DNA of 64,000 bases from Flavobacterium resistens (GTDB lineage: Bacteria > Bacteroidota > Bacteroidia > Flavobacteriales > Flavobacteriaceae). The notes beneath the pieces are model-generated. The model worked only from the letters and a program-made list of their open reading frames with translations. It was not told where the DNA came from and did no database searches. Location of the stretch: NCBI RefSeq assembly GCF_900182645.1, contig NZ_FXTA01000001.1, positions 186,001 through 250,000 on the forward strand, written 5' to 3'. Position 1 is the first letter of the stretch. Every line of letters starts with the position of its first letter. The translations under genes were made by a program, and so were the position numbers. Positions 1 through 9,600 of this stretch are shown piece after piece.

Positions 1-1135
1 GATTATTTTGCTGCTGATTTAAAAAATTGAAATCGGTATTGTTTCCTGTTATTATAAAAGTATTTCTTCCTGCACTTTTATTGTTGTCGAAAACCGCTTT
101 GAATGATGCATTTGGCTGATATAAAACCAAAACAGAAGCTTCTTGTAATTGATTGACATCATTTGGTTTAACCAAAATCACTTTACGCTCTGCATTAACT
201 TCGATTGAACGTTTCAATACCGCTATATCAGGATGATTTATAGCCGAAACAATTGCAATTGTAGATTTTTGATCGATAATTTCAACAGCAAAATTCTTGA
301 TATTATTGTAGCTGTTTTTTTCTTTTGTACTTGAAGAAATTGAAGCTCTAAAAATTTGCAATCCTACTTTATTTGCCGGCAAAAGCAAATTCAAAGAAGC
401 TGTTTTTTTAGATGGAGAAAAAGAAACTTTCTCTTTTGCTACAATCGAATTTCCTTGTGAAATTGTAAAATCGGCAGTTGCGGCTTTATCACCAGAATAC
501 TGTAGAAAAACTTCAACTGGAAATTTATTTTTATGAAAAGCGTATTTATTTACGTTAAGCTGATTGATTTTTAAATCAAAAAAAGTGGTTGTATCTCCCA
601 CAACCAAAGGATAAACTTTATTGACAGGATCAAATCGATAAACATAATCATTTCCTGTAGTTTGATTTCCGTCGCTAATGATAACTGTTGGAAAAGTCAG
701 ATTTTTGTTGATGCTTTTTAGATTTTTAGCAACTTCATCAAGATTGGTTTGTTTTCCTTTAAAATCAAATTTATCAGAAGATTTAAAATCGGCATCAAAT
801 TGATAAGACTGAATGTCAAATTTCTCTTTAAGAGCTGGATTTGAAATCAGTTTTTGATATAATTCAACTGCTTTTTTATCTGATTTCAAAGCTTCAATCG
901 AACTTGAATTATCAACAGCAATTGCTAATGGCGTTTTGGTGATTTCAAGCGAACTTTTAGAAATTATTGGATTTATCAATAAAACTAATAATGCATAAAT
1001 TGCCAGAAAACGTAAAAAAGCCAAAAACCAAATCAGATTCGATTTGTTTTTGGCTTTAAAAAAATATTGAAAATACGACAAACCACCAGCAATTATTAAA
1101 GAAAGCAATAATAAAAAAATCGTGTTTGTAGTCAT
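1..1135 (-). CDS. VWA-domain membrane protein (C-terminus cut by window edge)
   Basis: The reading frame is open from an ATG at 1133-1135 to the left edge of the window, giving about 378 residues. Two hydrophobic segments (about residues 5-24 and 36-56) come first, in the usual arrangement for Bacteroidota membrane proteins with a periplasmic von Willebrand A region. A DNSSS motif near residue 75 fits the metal-binding DxSxS (MIDAS) pattern. The rest resembles a long beta-rich region with repeated Ig-like character. It is probably a BatA-like or uncharacterised VWA protein; the exact role is not known. The C-terminus lies outside the window, so its true length cannot be stated. Confidence 0.75.
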   Translation of the reverse strand, partial: MTTNTIFLLLLSLIIAGGLSYFQYFFKAKNKSNLIWFLAFLRFLAIYALLVLLINPIISKSSLEITKTPLAIAVDNSSSIEALKSDKKAVELYQKLISNPALKEKFDIQSYQFDADFKSSDKFDFKGKQTNLDEVAKNLKSINKNLTFPTVIISDGNQTTGNDYVYRFDPVNKVYPLVVGDTTTFFDLKINQLNVNKYAFHKNKFPVEVFLQYSGDKAATADFTISQGNSIVAKEKVSFSPSKKTASLNLLLPANKVGLQIFRASISSSTKEKNSYNNIKNFAVEIIDQKSTIAIVSAINHPDIAVLKRSIEVNAERKVILVKPNDVNQLQEASVLVLYQPNASFKAVFDNNKSAGRNTFIITGNNTDFNFLNQQQNN

Positions 1136-1207
1136 ATTTATTTATAGATTGGGAAGATTTAACAATTCAAAGATCTTAAGAAAAATCTCAGAATCTTAAC
1201 AATTTAG

Positions 1208-1225
1208 TCCCGATAGCTATCGGGA
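1208..1225. repeat. 18-bp perfect palindrome TCCCGATAGCTATCGGGA
   Basis: This self-complementary sequence sits just downstream of the fabG stop codon. It is flanked by two direct copies of CAGAATCTTA (about 1190-1199 and 1227-1236), and the second copy includes the fabG stop codon. Related cores occur at 36056-36070 and near 52481-52488. It could act as a terminator hairpin or be part of a dispersed repeat. Confidence 0.7.
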
Positions 1226-1233
1226 TCAGAATC

Positions 1234-1980
1234 TTAGGTAAGCATTCCTCCGCAAACATTAAGAACTTGTCCTGTAACGTATGCACTCATATCTGAAGCT
1301 AAGAAAAGACAAGCATTTGCAACATCTTCAGTAGTTCCTCCACGTTTCAACGGAATTCCCTCTCTCCATCCTTTTACTACATCTTCAGGTAATTTTGCAG
1401 TCATCTCAGTTTCGATGAAACCCGGAGCGATTGCATTACAACGAATATTACGAGAACCCAATTCAAGTGCTACAGATTTTGTAAAACCAATTGCACCCGC
1501 CTTAGAAGCAGCGTAATTAGTTTGTCCAGCATTTCCAGAAACACCAACAACAGAACTGATATTGATAATAGAACCAGCGCGTTGTTTCAAAAATGTTTTT
1601 TGAATTGCTTTTGTCATATTGAAAACTGATTTCAAGTTAACATCAATAACTTGGTCAAAATCAGCTTCAGACATACGCATTAATAAGTTGTCTTTTGTAA
1701 TTCCGGCGTTGTTGATCAAAATATCTACAGTTCCAAAATCAACCAAAACAGCGTCAACAAAAGCTTGTGCTTCATTAAAATCAGCTGCATTTGATTGATA
1801 ACCTTTAGCTTTAACTCCTAAACCATTCAATTCAGCCTCAAGAGCTTCTGCAGATGCAGCAGATGAACTATATGTAAATGCTACGTTTGCGCCGTGTTTA
1901 GCAAAAACTTCAGCAATTCCTTTTCCGATTCCGCGGCTAGCGCCTGTAATGATTGCTACTTTTCCTTCTAGTAATTTCAT
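1234..1980 (-). CDS. fabG: 3-oxoacyl-[acyl-carrier-protein] reductase
   Basis: This short-chain dehydrogenase performs the NADPH-dependent reduction step of type II fatty acid elongation in the cytoplasm. The 248-residue product has the usual FabG length. Visible motifs are the cofactor loop GASRGIG (13-19), NNAG (90-93), and the catalytic set S143, Y156 and K160 in a YAASK context. I chose the ATG at 1978-1980, giving MKLLEGKVAIITG, although the frame is open to 2094. The upstream extension is not SDR-like, and a TATATTTG promoter box at 2012-2019 lies inside it. The gene stands alone, with no acp or fabF beside it in the window. Confidence 0.95.
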   Translation of the reverse strand: MKLLEGKVAIITGASRGIGKGIAEVFAKHGANVAFTYSSSAASAEALEAELNGLGVKAKGYQSNAADFNEAQAFVDAVLVDFGTVDILINNAGITKDNLLMRMSEADFDQVIDVNLKSVFNMTKAIQKTFLKQRAGSIINISSVVGVSGNAGQTNYAASKAGAIGFTKSVALELGSRNIRCNAIAPGFIETEMTAKLPEDVVKGWREGIPLKRGGTTEDVANACLFLASDMSAYVTGQVLNVCGGMLT

Positions 1981-2011
1981 ATTAAGGTATTCGTTTTTAT
2001 TTTTTGAAATA

Positions 2012-2019
2012 CAAATATA
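2012..2019 (-). promoter_or_regulatory. Putative -7 box for fabG (TATATTTG)
   Basis: This matches the Bacteroidota -7 consensus TAnnTTTG on the minus strand, 32 nt upstream of the fabG ATG. No convincing TTG -33 box is seen at ideal spacing. Its position argues against translation starting at 2094. Confidence 0.5.
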
Positions 2020-2080
2020 GATTATTTGGCCGTTTAATAAAATAACAATACTATTATTTATAAGTGAATGAAGTCTAAAA

Positions 2081-2107
2081 AAAAAACGTTTCATAAATTA
2101 TGAAACG
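2081..2107 (-). terminator. Terminator hairpin after the GG-leader peptide gene
   Basis: An 8-bp perfect stem (CGTTTCAT at 2087-2094 with ATGAAACG at 2100-2107) has a 5-nt loop. On the minus strand it is followed by a run of T (plus-strand A run from about 2077). Confidence 0.8.
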
Positions 2108-2164
2108 GTTTAATATTCAGAATTCTTTCCGTAGTCTATAACTATCAATTAAAAAAAAAATGCC

Positions 2165-2359
2165 TTAAGGCTCGAATGGTTCTAATGGCTCTACAGGTTC
2201 ATATATCTCAGCACATGGATAATTAGGATACATTGCAGGATTTGCACCTGCAGGAGCCCAATTTTTACATTGAGCCACAGTTTGTCCTCCAAAAATAATT
2301 AGTTGTTGATTCCTAGTCAAAACTTCTACTCCATTAAAGTTTAAAATTGTTTTTAACAT
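2165..2359 (-). CDS. Small peptide with double-glycine leader (bacteriocin/natural-product-precursor-like)
   Basis: The 64-residue product starts MLKTILNFNGVEVLTRNQQ and reaches a Gly-Gly pair at residues 24-25. This leader pattern (K-x-I/L-L-N-x-x-G-V-x-V-L-T/S-x-N-x-Q ... GG) is that of Bacteroidota precursor peptides of the GG type, similar to TIGR04149. After GG comes a 39-residue core with two cysteines, a proline- and asparagine-rich middle and an acidic EP repeat tail (EPVEPLEPFEP). The frame is open to 2395, but the leader motif fixes the ATG at 2357-2359. No modification enzyme, peptidase-ABC exporter or immunity gene is recognisable next to it, so it is an orphan here. A 3' hairpin at 2081-2107 suggests its own transcript. 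Confidence 0.65.
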   Translation of the reverse strand: MLKTILNFNGVEVLTRNQQLIIFGGQTVAQCKNWAPAGANPAMYPNYPCAEIYEPVEPLEPFEP

Positions 2360-2510
2360 AATAAAATAAGTACAAAAGTTAAATATCTCAATCATTTTAT
2401 GTCTGTCGAGTTTCAGACAAAGAACAAAGCCTAAAAGACTAATTATCCAAACTTAAATGTAAGAATAATTTTCTATTATCGGCGAAAAATATTATTTTTC
2501 TTCATTTAAC

Positions 2511-2546
2511 AAAAAAAAGCAACTCAAAAAAAGTATGAGCTGCTTT
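2511..2546 (-). terminator. Terminator after the 91-residue membrane protein gene
   Basis: The stem is AAAGCAACTCA (2516-2526) with TGAGCTGCTTT (2536-2546), containing one G-T pair. On the minus strand it is followed by eight or more T. The stem is almost the same sequence as the terminator at 2906-2934. Confidence 0.75.
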
Positions 2547-2574
2547 ACATTCAAAATAAAAACAAAAATAAAAA

Positions 2575-2850
2575 TTAGATGTGATTTTGTTTTGTTATAA
2601 AATACATAATCACTAGTAATACTGCCATAAAAATTATCCTATAAACTGCTGATTGAAAATTTGTTGTATAATTCAGCTTGTCTTCTTTTCTCTGTTTTAT
2701 CAGATTGATAATCATTACTGGAAGAATAACCAGAATTGATGCATATAAAAAATATCTGGTGTATTGTGGATATGATTCTGAGAATGTTAACAATATCAAT
2801 CCCCAAAAAAGAAAAATAACATTTATTGGTGTTACAATTTTTTTTATCAT
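2575..2850 (-). CDS. Small hypothetical membrane protein
   Basis: I do not recognise a family. The 91-residue product has three hydrophobic stretches (about residues 8-24, 30-50 and 68-86), separated by a short basic loop with KQRKEDK near residues 52-58. It is probably a small inner-membrane protein. It has hairpin terminators on both sides (2511-2546 and 2906-2934), so it looks like a single-gene unit between the peptide gene and the import locus. A role as an immunity-type partner of the nearby GG-leader peptide is conceivable, but nothing in the sequence shows it. Confidence 0.6.
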   Translation of the reverse strand: MIKKIVTPINVIFLFWGLILLTFSESYPQYTRYFLYASILVILPVMIINLIKQRKEDKLNYTTNFQSAVYRIIFMAVLLVIMYFITKQNHI

Positions 2851-2905
2851 ATTTCTAGATATTTAATTTATTTAAAAATGATATTCATTCTTTGCAAAAG
2901 TGAAA

Positions 2906-2934
2906 AAAAGCAGCTCACATTCTGAGCTGCTTTT
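2906..2934 (-). terminator. Terminator closing the SusCD import locus
   Basis: A 12-bp perfect stem, AAAAGCAGCTCA with TGAGCTGCTTTT, has a 5-nt loop (2918-2922). It runs into a T tract on the minus strand after the DUF4302 gene. Confidence 0.85.
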
Positions 2935-2962
2935 CCTCCAAAATTAAAAACAAAACTAAAAA

Positions 2963-4315
2963 TTAATTAAGCTGCCAAGTAGTCATCCTGAAAGGACTTG
3001 ACGAACTTGTAAAGGTGTAAACTGTATTTGAATAATATAATTTAAAACTTTCCTTCTTCACATAAAGGCCATTTGGATCCATTAAGTATTTATCGAAACT
3101 TGCTAAAAATGCTGGAGTTGCTACCGTAGTATTTCCATTCCAAGATTTATGTTTTAGAATGATTTTTTTACCAACCGGGTCTTCTACAATATCAACGTAG
3201 TGTTGCAAAGCAGGTCTTCCATTAAAATAGTAATATATAAAGGTACCTAAGGAATGATTTACATATAATTGTACATAAGCAAGGCTTTGTCCTGCTGGTA
3301 ATGAAGCATTAATTTTATCTATTTCAGCCAAAAACAATTTTGAATTTGTCGGCGCATCAGCTGTATAATCATCTGGATAATAGCCCCATCTTGCATAAGG
3401 TTTTCCTGGAAGAAGTAGTTTATAATCATCGGTTAATACTAATGGCTTATCAGTATATTTTATCACAGCACTTACTCCATTTGTACCTGTTGCTGTAAAA
3501 CTTCCGTTTGCATCATCATAAACAAAAGACGTTAATTTTTGATCTTTTACAACAACTGCAGGACTTACAATAATTCCTGTTGGAGTATAAGCAATTCCCA
3601 TGTCATAACTTTGTGAGAATCCTGCTTCAATTGAATTTGCCTCTGCAAAACGAGTAATTTCACTAAAAGTAAAATCAAACTGATGCTTTGTTGTTCCGTC
3701 ATTTGTTTCTAACAACCTAAATAACGGACGCGCATCAGAACCAATAACATTCTGCTCCATTGCGGTATGTTTTGGAAGATTTGTCCAATCATCGGCAGTT
3801 GCTTTTACAAAACGAAGTTCCTGAACAGATCTGTTTGTTTTGAAAATGATTTCGCCATTTTCCTGTCCGTAATACAAAAACTGAAAATCACCCAAATATC
3901 CTTTTCCTCTTAATACTTCAATAGGATAACTATCTGAATCAGATAAAAGATGAATTCTGTTTCTAGTTGTAAACGTCAAACTTACTGTGCTCCCTAATTG
4001 TACAGCATATTCACTTTTGTATGTTTTAGTATCGCTGTCAAAATCAGATGCCATTTGCACTGTTCCGTCAGCAGCAAATTTGAATAAATGTGTGTAGCCA
4101 CCTAAAATCGTGTTATCTGTAAAATAAACCGCTTTCCAGCCGTACTCAGAAGTAAGCAAAACATCGCTTAATTCCTTTTTCTGTGCGTTTAATCTTTCTG
4201 TTGGGGTCTGTTCAAATTTCTGTTCTGCATCGGTACTGCTACAACCGAAAAACTGCAATGAAATTATTATTAAAACCAGATACTTCAATATGTTTTTTGC
4301 TTTCATAATCTTCAT
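2963..4315 (-). CDS. DUF4302-family lipoprotein of the SusCD locus
   Basis: The 450-residue product begins with a hydrophobic signal and a lipobox (LQFFGC, lipidation at about C25), so it should be an outer-membrane or surface lipoprotein. After it come an N-terminal helix rich in Q/E/K and a beta-rich body. The sequence pattern RLNAQKKELSDVLLTSEYGWKA is typical of DUF4302 proteins, which are encoded beside SusC/SusD pairs. The gene begins 3 nt after the metallohydrolase stop, so the two are almost certainly co-transcribed. A second in-frame ATG three codons in (4306) is an equally possible start. The biochemical function of DUF4302 is unknown; ligand capture at the cell surface is an inference from context. 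Confidence 0.8.
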   Translation of the reverse strand: MKIMKAKNILKYLVLIIISLQFFGCSSTDAEQKFEQTPTERLNAQKKELSDVLLTSEYGWKAVYFTDNTILGGYTHLFKFAADGTVQMASDFDSDTKTYKSEYAVQLGSTVSLTFTTRNRIHLLSDSDSYPIEVLRGKGYLGDFQFLYYGQENGEIIFKTNRSVQELRFVKATADDWTNLPKHTAMEQNVIGSDARPLFRLLETNDGTTKHQFDFTFSEITRFAEANSIEAGFSQSYDMGIAYTPTGIIVSPAVVVKDQKLTSFVYDDANGSFTATGTNGVSAVIKYTDKPLVLTDDYKLLLPGKPYARWGYYPDDYTADAPTNSKLFLAEIDKINASLPAGQSLAYVQLYVNHSLGTFIYYYFNGRPALQHYVDIVEDPVGKKIILKHKSWNGNTTVATPAFLASFDKYLMDPNGLYVKKESFKLYYSNTVYTFTSSSSPFRMTTWQLN

Positions 4316-4318
4316 TTA

Positions 4319-5179
4319 TTAGTTGTTTATTACAGCGTTAGTGTTTTTTTCAGCTTCATCGCGCAAAGCATAAAAATCCATGTTGTAAGCATCTTTAAAA
4401 TACTTTACGACAAGTGCTTCTTTTGCTTTAATTTGCGAAACCGCAGTTGGATTTGATATACTTGCTAAAATTGCCGCATATTCTGTTTTCGAATTAATCA
4501 ACATCATTGAAGCCATTTCTGCAAAATCTTCATTGATATTGCTTCTTGAATAATTGGTTATAAAACCAATTTCTCTTGACTCTTCATCTGTATACAAATG
4601 CCAGCTTGCAGTATATCCAGAAGGCGTAATTGCTGCCCAGGATTTCTCATCAAAAGGTTTATTTTGATTCAAGATATGAATGTATTCGTGCTGGATCGTA
4701 TGAAGGAACTGCTTAATATTATCTCTATCTTTTTTATCTACATAATCGGTTTCAAAAAGTGTAACACGCTGTCCGCCTTCTGCCAAACCAAGCGTTTTTG
4801 TACCAACTGTGTTTAAGTTTACACCTCCAACCAAAACAAATTCTCTTGGTGCAATTTTCTTTACAAAGTCCGGACCGCCAATCGTTTTATAACTCTCTAG
4901 CCAAATCTTTTGAACTATTTCTAGCGCAGGCTGTACTTTTTCAATCAAAGGAGGAAATAAATACCTGTTATTATCAACCGTATTCTGGTTCCATTTATAT
5001 TGCACATTAATATTATACGGAGTTAAATAATTAGTTGTAATCCAATTATCTAAAGCTGTTTTTGTAGGCTGAGTAAAATCTAACTGGCTTTCTCCCGGCT
5101 GCTCATCGCTGGCACAGGAAACCATTGTTATTATTAATAAAAACAACCCAGCTATTTTATTATATTTTAATAATTTCAT
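4319..5179 (-). CDS. Substrate-import-associated zinc metallohydrolase lipoprotein
   Basis: The 286-residue product starts at the ATG at 5177-5179 (MKLLKYNKIAGLF), which gives a proper lipoprotein signal ending TMVSC with lipidation at C22. The frame upstream to 5218 overlaps the susD end and is not signal-like. H164-E165-Y-I-H168 forms an HExxH zinc motif, and the later NEDFAEM segment (216-222) supplies a plausible third ligand. This matches the family of putative zinc metallopeptidases encoded next to SusC/SusD genes (TIGR04549 and PF15890 type). It probably cleaves a peptide or protein substrate at the surface before import. The gene lies 19 nt after susD. Confidence 0.85.
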   Translation of the reverse strand: MKLLKYNKIAGLFLLIITMVSCASDEQPGESQLDFTQPTKTALDNWITTNYLTPYNINVQYKWNQNTVDNNRYLFPPLIEKVQPALEIVQKIWLESYKTIGGPDFVKKIAPREFVLVGGVNLNTVGTKTLGLAEGGQRVTLFETDYVDKKDRDNIKQFLHTIQHEYIHILNQNKPFDEKSWAAITPSGYTASWHLYTDEESREIGFITNYSRSNINEDFAEMASMMLINSKTEYAAILASISNPTAVSQIKAKEALVVKYFKDAYNMDFYALRDEAEKNTNAVINN

Positions 5180-5198
5180 GTCTTTTGAATTAAAGTTT

Positions 5199-6686
5199 TT
5201 ATCTAGGATTTGACTCAATACCGTTGCTTGAAGCGTGAAGCGGAATCTGAATTGCTCTTCTTTTATCGTCTTTTACAAGCGTGTTTGTCGGTTTATTTAT
5301 GATTTCATGCTTTACTACGATATTGAATCGTTTTACATCAAAATATCTCATTCCTTCGTGAATAAAATCTCTTCTTCTTGTTTCAGCAATTGCTTTAATA
5401 TAAGAAGCTTGCACTGGTGTCATAGTGTAAAATGGCGTGTACTCATTATCAATTACCGGATATTTTGCTACTACTTTAGCTTCAGTCAGCTTATCTGTTG
5501 TTGCATTGTAACCCGTTGTTCTCGTTGCAAAGAAATATTCTAATTCGGCGTTTGCATCAGCAATTTGGCCTTTCATAACATGTGCTTCGATTCTGTTTAA
5601 GAAAAACTCATCATTGCTCAATAGAACTTCTGCTAAATAACCATTTCCAATGTTCGCGGTTACGTTAGTATACTTGAAGTATTCATAAAATTTTGGTACA
5701 AAAGCCGTAATAAAACTGTTTCTGGAATAAATTGAATATTGCCAAGCTTTTCCAAAAATATTTGTCGGAGTCCCCATAATTTCATTATATCTTGTTCCAG
5801 AAAGGAAAAATCTGCTTCCGCTTGATCCTGAGTAAGAAGCTCTTGCATAATAGGATTCTGGAGAAGCAACTAACAGATTTGTTGGTTCATCACTATCTGC
5901 ATAACGCATATTTTGAGTCTGAAAATCGTTTAATTTGTAAGAAGCATAATCTCTTAATCTTCCAACTGGCTTAGAACCTAAATCATTAGATAATTCAATT
6001 ACTCGGTCCCAATTTCCTTTTATCAAATAAAAACGACTTGCAAAAGCTTTTCCAGCCTCTTTATTAAAATGAAATTTAGGTTCAGAATAGTCATTTGTCA
6101 AAAGCGGCAAACCTTCTTCGATATCTTTTTGGATGAAATCAAATACTTCAGCCATTGTATTTCTTGTATATTTTGTAATCAAAGTTGTTTCAGGTTTTGT
6201 CACGTATGGAATTCCCAAATCTTTCGCGGCAGTTGCCGGATTGTAACGCTGAGACCAGAAAGAAACCAGCATAAAATGAGAATAAGCTCTGGCAAGCAAA
6301 GCCTCTCCTTTTTGCGGATTCAGACTTTTTGGACTACCCAATTGTTCAATTGCTTCTAACGCTTTATTAGCATGTGCAATCGCTCTATAACAAGCATCCC
6401 AGTATGCAGCCTGGCTATCAGTATCTGTCTCACTTTGAATTTCCCAGTTGTAGTTTTGCTCATTTTTTCTCAATGTGTTAGCTAAACCACTATCAAAAAC
6501 GTTATCCGTCATTGTTTCTGCAAAATCAAAATAACTGTCCTGTGGATATGCATTAACTAATAATTCAGAGATTTTTTCAGGCGTATCTATTTCGGTTCTA
6601 TTATCTGGTTTTTCAGAAAGAAAATCATCACAACTAGTAATACTTAGAAGTACTAATAGAAATAAAGTTATTTTTATCTTTTTCAT
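5199..6686 (-). CDS. SusD/RagB-family nutrient-binding outer-membrane lipoprotein
   Basis: The 495-residue product has a lipoprotein signal (LLSITSC, lipidation at about C19) followed by the typical SusD opening DDFLSEKPDN. The helical repeat region contains YWDACYRAIAHANKALEAI and ARAYSHFMLVSFWSQRYN, both TPR-like SusD elements. The C-terminus (AETRRRDFIHEGMRYFDVKRFNI) is the conserved SusD end. SusD proteins form the lid over the SusC channel and bind substrate outside the cell. The gene is 11 nt downstream of susC. The substrate cannot be read from the sequence; the neighbouring metallohydrolase suggests peptide rather than glycan. Confidence 0.95.
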   Translation of the reverse strand: MKKIKITLFLLVLLSITSCDDFLSEKPDNRTEIDTPEKISELLVNAYPQDSYFDFAETMTDNVFDSGLANTLRKNEQNYNWEIQSETDTDSQAAYWDACYRAIAHANKALEAIEQLGSPKSLNPQKGEALLARAYSHFMLVSFWSQRYNPATAAKDLGIPYVTKPETTLITKYTRNTMAEVFDFIQKDIEEGLPLLTNDYSEPKFHFNKEAGKAFASRFYLIKGNWDRVIELSNDLGSKPVGRLRDYASYKLNDFQTQNMRYADSDEPTNLLVASPESYYARASYSGSSGSRFFLSGTRYNEIMGTPTNIFGKAWQYSIYSRNSFITAFVPKFYEYFKYTNVTANIGNGYLAEVLLSNDEFFLNRIEAHVMKGQIADANAELEYFFATRTTGYNATTDKLTEAKVVAKYPVIDNEYTPFYTMTPVQASYIKAIAETRRRDFIHEGMRYFDVKRFNIVVKHEIINKPTNTLVKDDKRRAIQIPLHASSNGIESNPR

Positions 6687-6697
6687 ATTTTTAAATA

Positions 6698-9600
6698 TTA
6701 TAATGAAATGTTTAGAGTAAAAGTGTATTGAGACGTAACCGGCAATGCAACACCACCAGAGTTTCTAAATTCAGGATCTTGTCCGTTTAGTTTTTTATCC
6801 GAATAAACCAACCACGGATTTACTGCGGATCCTTTTAAAGTAAAAGTACTTACGCCAATTTTTTTCTTGAAATCCTTTGGAAATTCCCAACTTAATGAAA
6901 TATTTTTCAATCTCACGAAATCACCGCTCGCGATTCTCACATCAGAATAGTTGTAAGTGTTGTATGCTCTTGCAAGCGTACGCTCTCCTCCATAATTTGC
7001 ATTTAGTCTTTGGTCAGCAATTACAGGAACATTCGTAAAGTTTTCGTCACCAGGATTAATCCAACGGTTGGTAAAATCTTTAGTGAATACTGTTAAATCA
7101 TCATAAGTACTGTCGTAAATAGGATTTAAACGAACTTTGTTTCCGCCCGATCCAACGAAAAAGATGTATAATGACCAATCTTTATATGTAAATGTATTCG
7201 CAAGACCAATTGATTTATTTGGCTCAATAGAACCCTCATATTTCAGGTATTTTGTAACATCTTTATTATCTTGAAAATCAGCACCGGTAATATTATCTGT
7301 TTCGCCTTCTGGCATAATGAAAGTTGGTAAACCTTGCTCATTCAAACCTGTAAACTGATAAGAATACAATGAATTTCTAGGATGTCCGATTGTATTTCCT
7401 CCATTTCCATCGATCAAATCAAATGTTGTTGGCTTGTTCTCTAATTTTGTGATTTTTTGAGAATAAACAGAGAAATTAAGCGTTGTTGACCATTTGAAAT
7501 TATTAGCAACAATATTTCTTGTTGTAAAACCAACTTCCAGACCTTTTGTTTCCATGTTGGCATTATTTCCTTGTTTAATTCTTTGTCCTCCAACTCCTGA
7601 AGTAACAACATAATCAACCAAGTCAAATGCTTTTCGACGGTAAATATCAGTCGTCAAAGCAATTCGGTTATGGAACATTCCAAGATCAACACCTAAATTG
7701 GTTTCGTATTGTTTTTCCCAAGTCAAATCACCGTTTTGCAATTCATCGATTCTAATTCCAGTTTCTCTATCATCAAGATTCAAACGATCTGAGATGAAAC
7801 TTTTATAAATAGCCAAAGAGTTTGTTGCAGGCCCTGCAGTTGCAGTTAAACCATACGATCCTCTTAAACTTAAATTGTTTACAGATTCAACATTTTTCAT
7901 GAAATTTTCTTCAGAAAGATTCCATTTTCCACTGAAAGTGTAAGTTGGAAGCCATCTTGACGAACCGCTGTCTCCTTGTCTGTTCGAACCATCATAACGC
8001 CCTGTAACAGAAGCTGTATAACGACGATCATAAGTATATCCTACTTTTCCAAAGAAACCTACTGTTCTTTCTTTTTCTTCGTTAAAACCATAATAAGAAT
8101 CTCCGGCATTGATGATTTTCTCCAATAATCTTGGATCTGTAAATGCAGTTAGTCCACGGTCGTACTGAATTCCCGCTGCAACAAAGTTATCACTGCTTCT
8201 GTCAACAACTCTCATCTCAGTTCCAAAGAAACCCTCTAGTTCATGCTTTTCATTAAATGTGTTTCTGTAATTAACACTGTTTCTGATATTATAAGAAGTC
8301 ATATCATTTGTAAACTTTCTTAAAAATCCTCCGTTTGGCAATACAGAAACTTTTGGTGCTGTTAAATCATTTGGATCTTGATATAAAAAGATGTTTGCAT
8401 CTCTTACAAGTGTATTTTCCATTGCATTGTATGCGCCAACAACATTCGAACCTTCTAAAATTTTATGCTCACGAGTTGTATTTGCGTAACGTGCAGAAGC
8501 CGTTAAATTATAATTCCAATGCGAATTTATTTTGTAATCTAAATCCATTTGGAAGCGAATATCTTTTACTTTGATCTCCATAAAGTTATTGGCCAACTCA
8601 TTGATAATATTCATTGGAGCCCAGTTGTTTCTGTAATATTCCAAATTTCCATTCTCATCATAAGGTCTAAGCGTTCTACTTGTATTCAAAACATAATTGA
8701 ACGGATTGATATCAAAATCACGAGTAACTTTTCCGAAAACTTGATCTTTCTCGCTTTCATAACTTCCAGGCGCGCCCTGATCACGAATAGAAGCAAGTGT
8801 AGATAACGTAATATTTAATTTATCGTTGATAAAAAACGTTCCTTTGATGTTTGATGAAAGTTGTTTCACGTCATCAGCAATTGTCCATCCTGGATCTGTG
8901 TAATAACCCAAAGACGCATAAAAAGTGTTGTTTTTTCCTCCTCCAGAAAAGCTCAAAGAGTGATTTTGAGTCAATGAAGGTCTAAATAAAGTACTAAACC
9001 AATCTGTATTTGCTAACTCATATTTTTTCAAGAAATTATTACGGCTAACTGGATCGTTGTTTACTAAATAAGTTCCAGTTTCAGGATTGTAAGTATTGAT
9101 TGCTCTACCCAAAAGGTTATATGCTCCTCCATATCTTCCGTTTACAGTCGATGGCAAATCAAGATATCCCTTCGCTTCCATTTCTTTGAAGATACTCATT
9201 GATTCTTGTGAATTCAGAATATCATATTGACTGTAATTTGGTACCGTTCTGGCAGTTTGTTCTATTGCATAACTTATTTTTAGAGGAGAATCTCTTCGTC
9301 CTTGTTTTGTAGTCACGACCACCACTCCATTCAGCGATCTTGAACCATAAATTGACGTAGCCGATGCATCTTTAAGAATTTCAATGCTTTGAATATCATT
9401 TGCATTTAAACCAGCAACAGATGAACTCAGTAAAGTTTCAGAATTACCAGAAGCCAAATCGGCAAATGTTAGATTGATAATATCCTCTTGAACAACGCCG
9501 TCAATTACCCATAATGGTTTGGTATCTCCAAAAATTGAAGACGAACCACGAACTGTAATTTTTGGAGCTGTACCAAAAGTCCCGGTAACGTTCTGAACTG

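Noticed and set aside
2165-2395. Longer reading of the GG-leader peptide from 2395
   Set aside because: The extra 12 residues precede the family leader, and a TAnnTTTG-like sequence lies within the extension.
2678-2866. Plus-strand open frames antisense to annotated genes (for example 62 codons at 2678-2866, or 123 codons at 51215-51586)
   Set aside because: They lie opposite well-supported coding sequences, have no recognisable domains and look like shadow frames.
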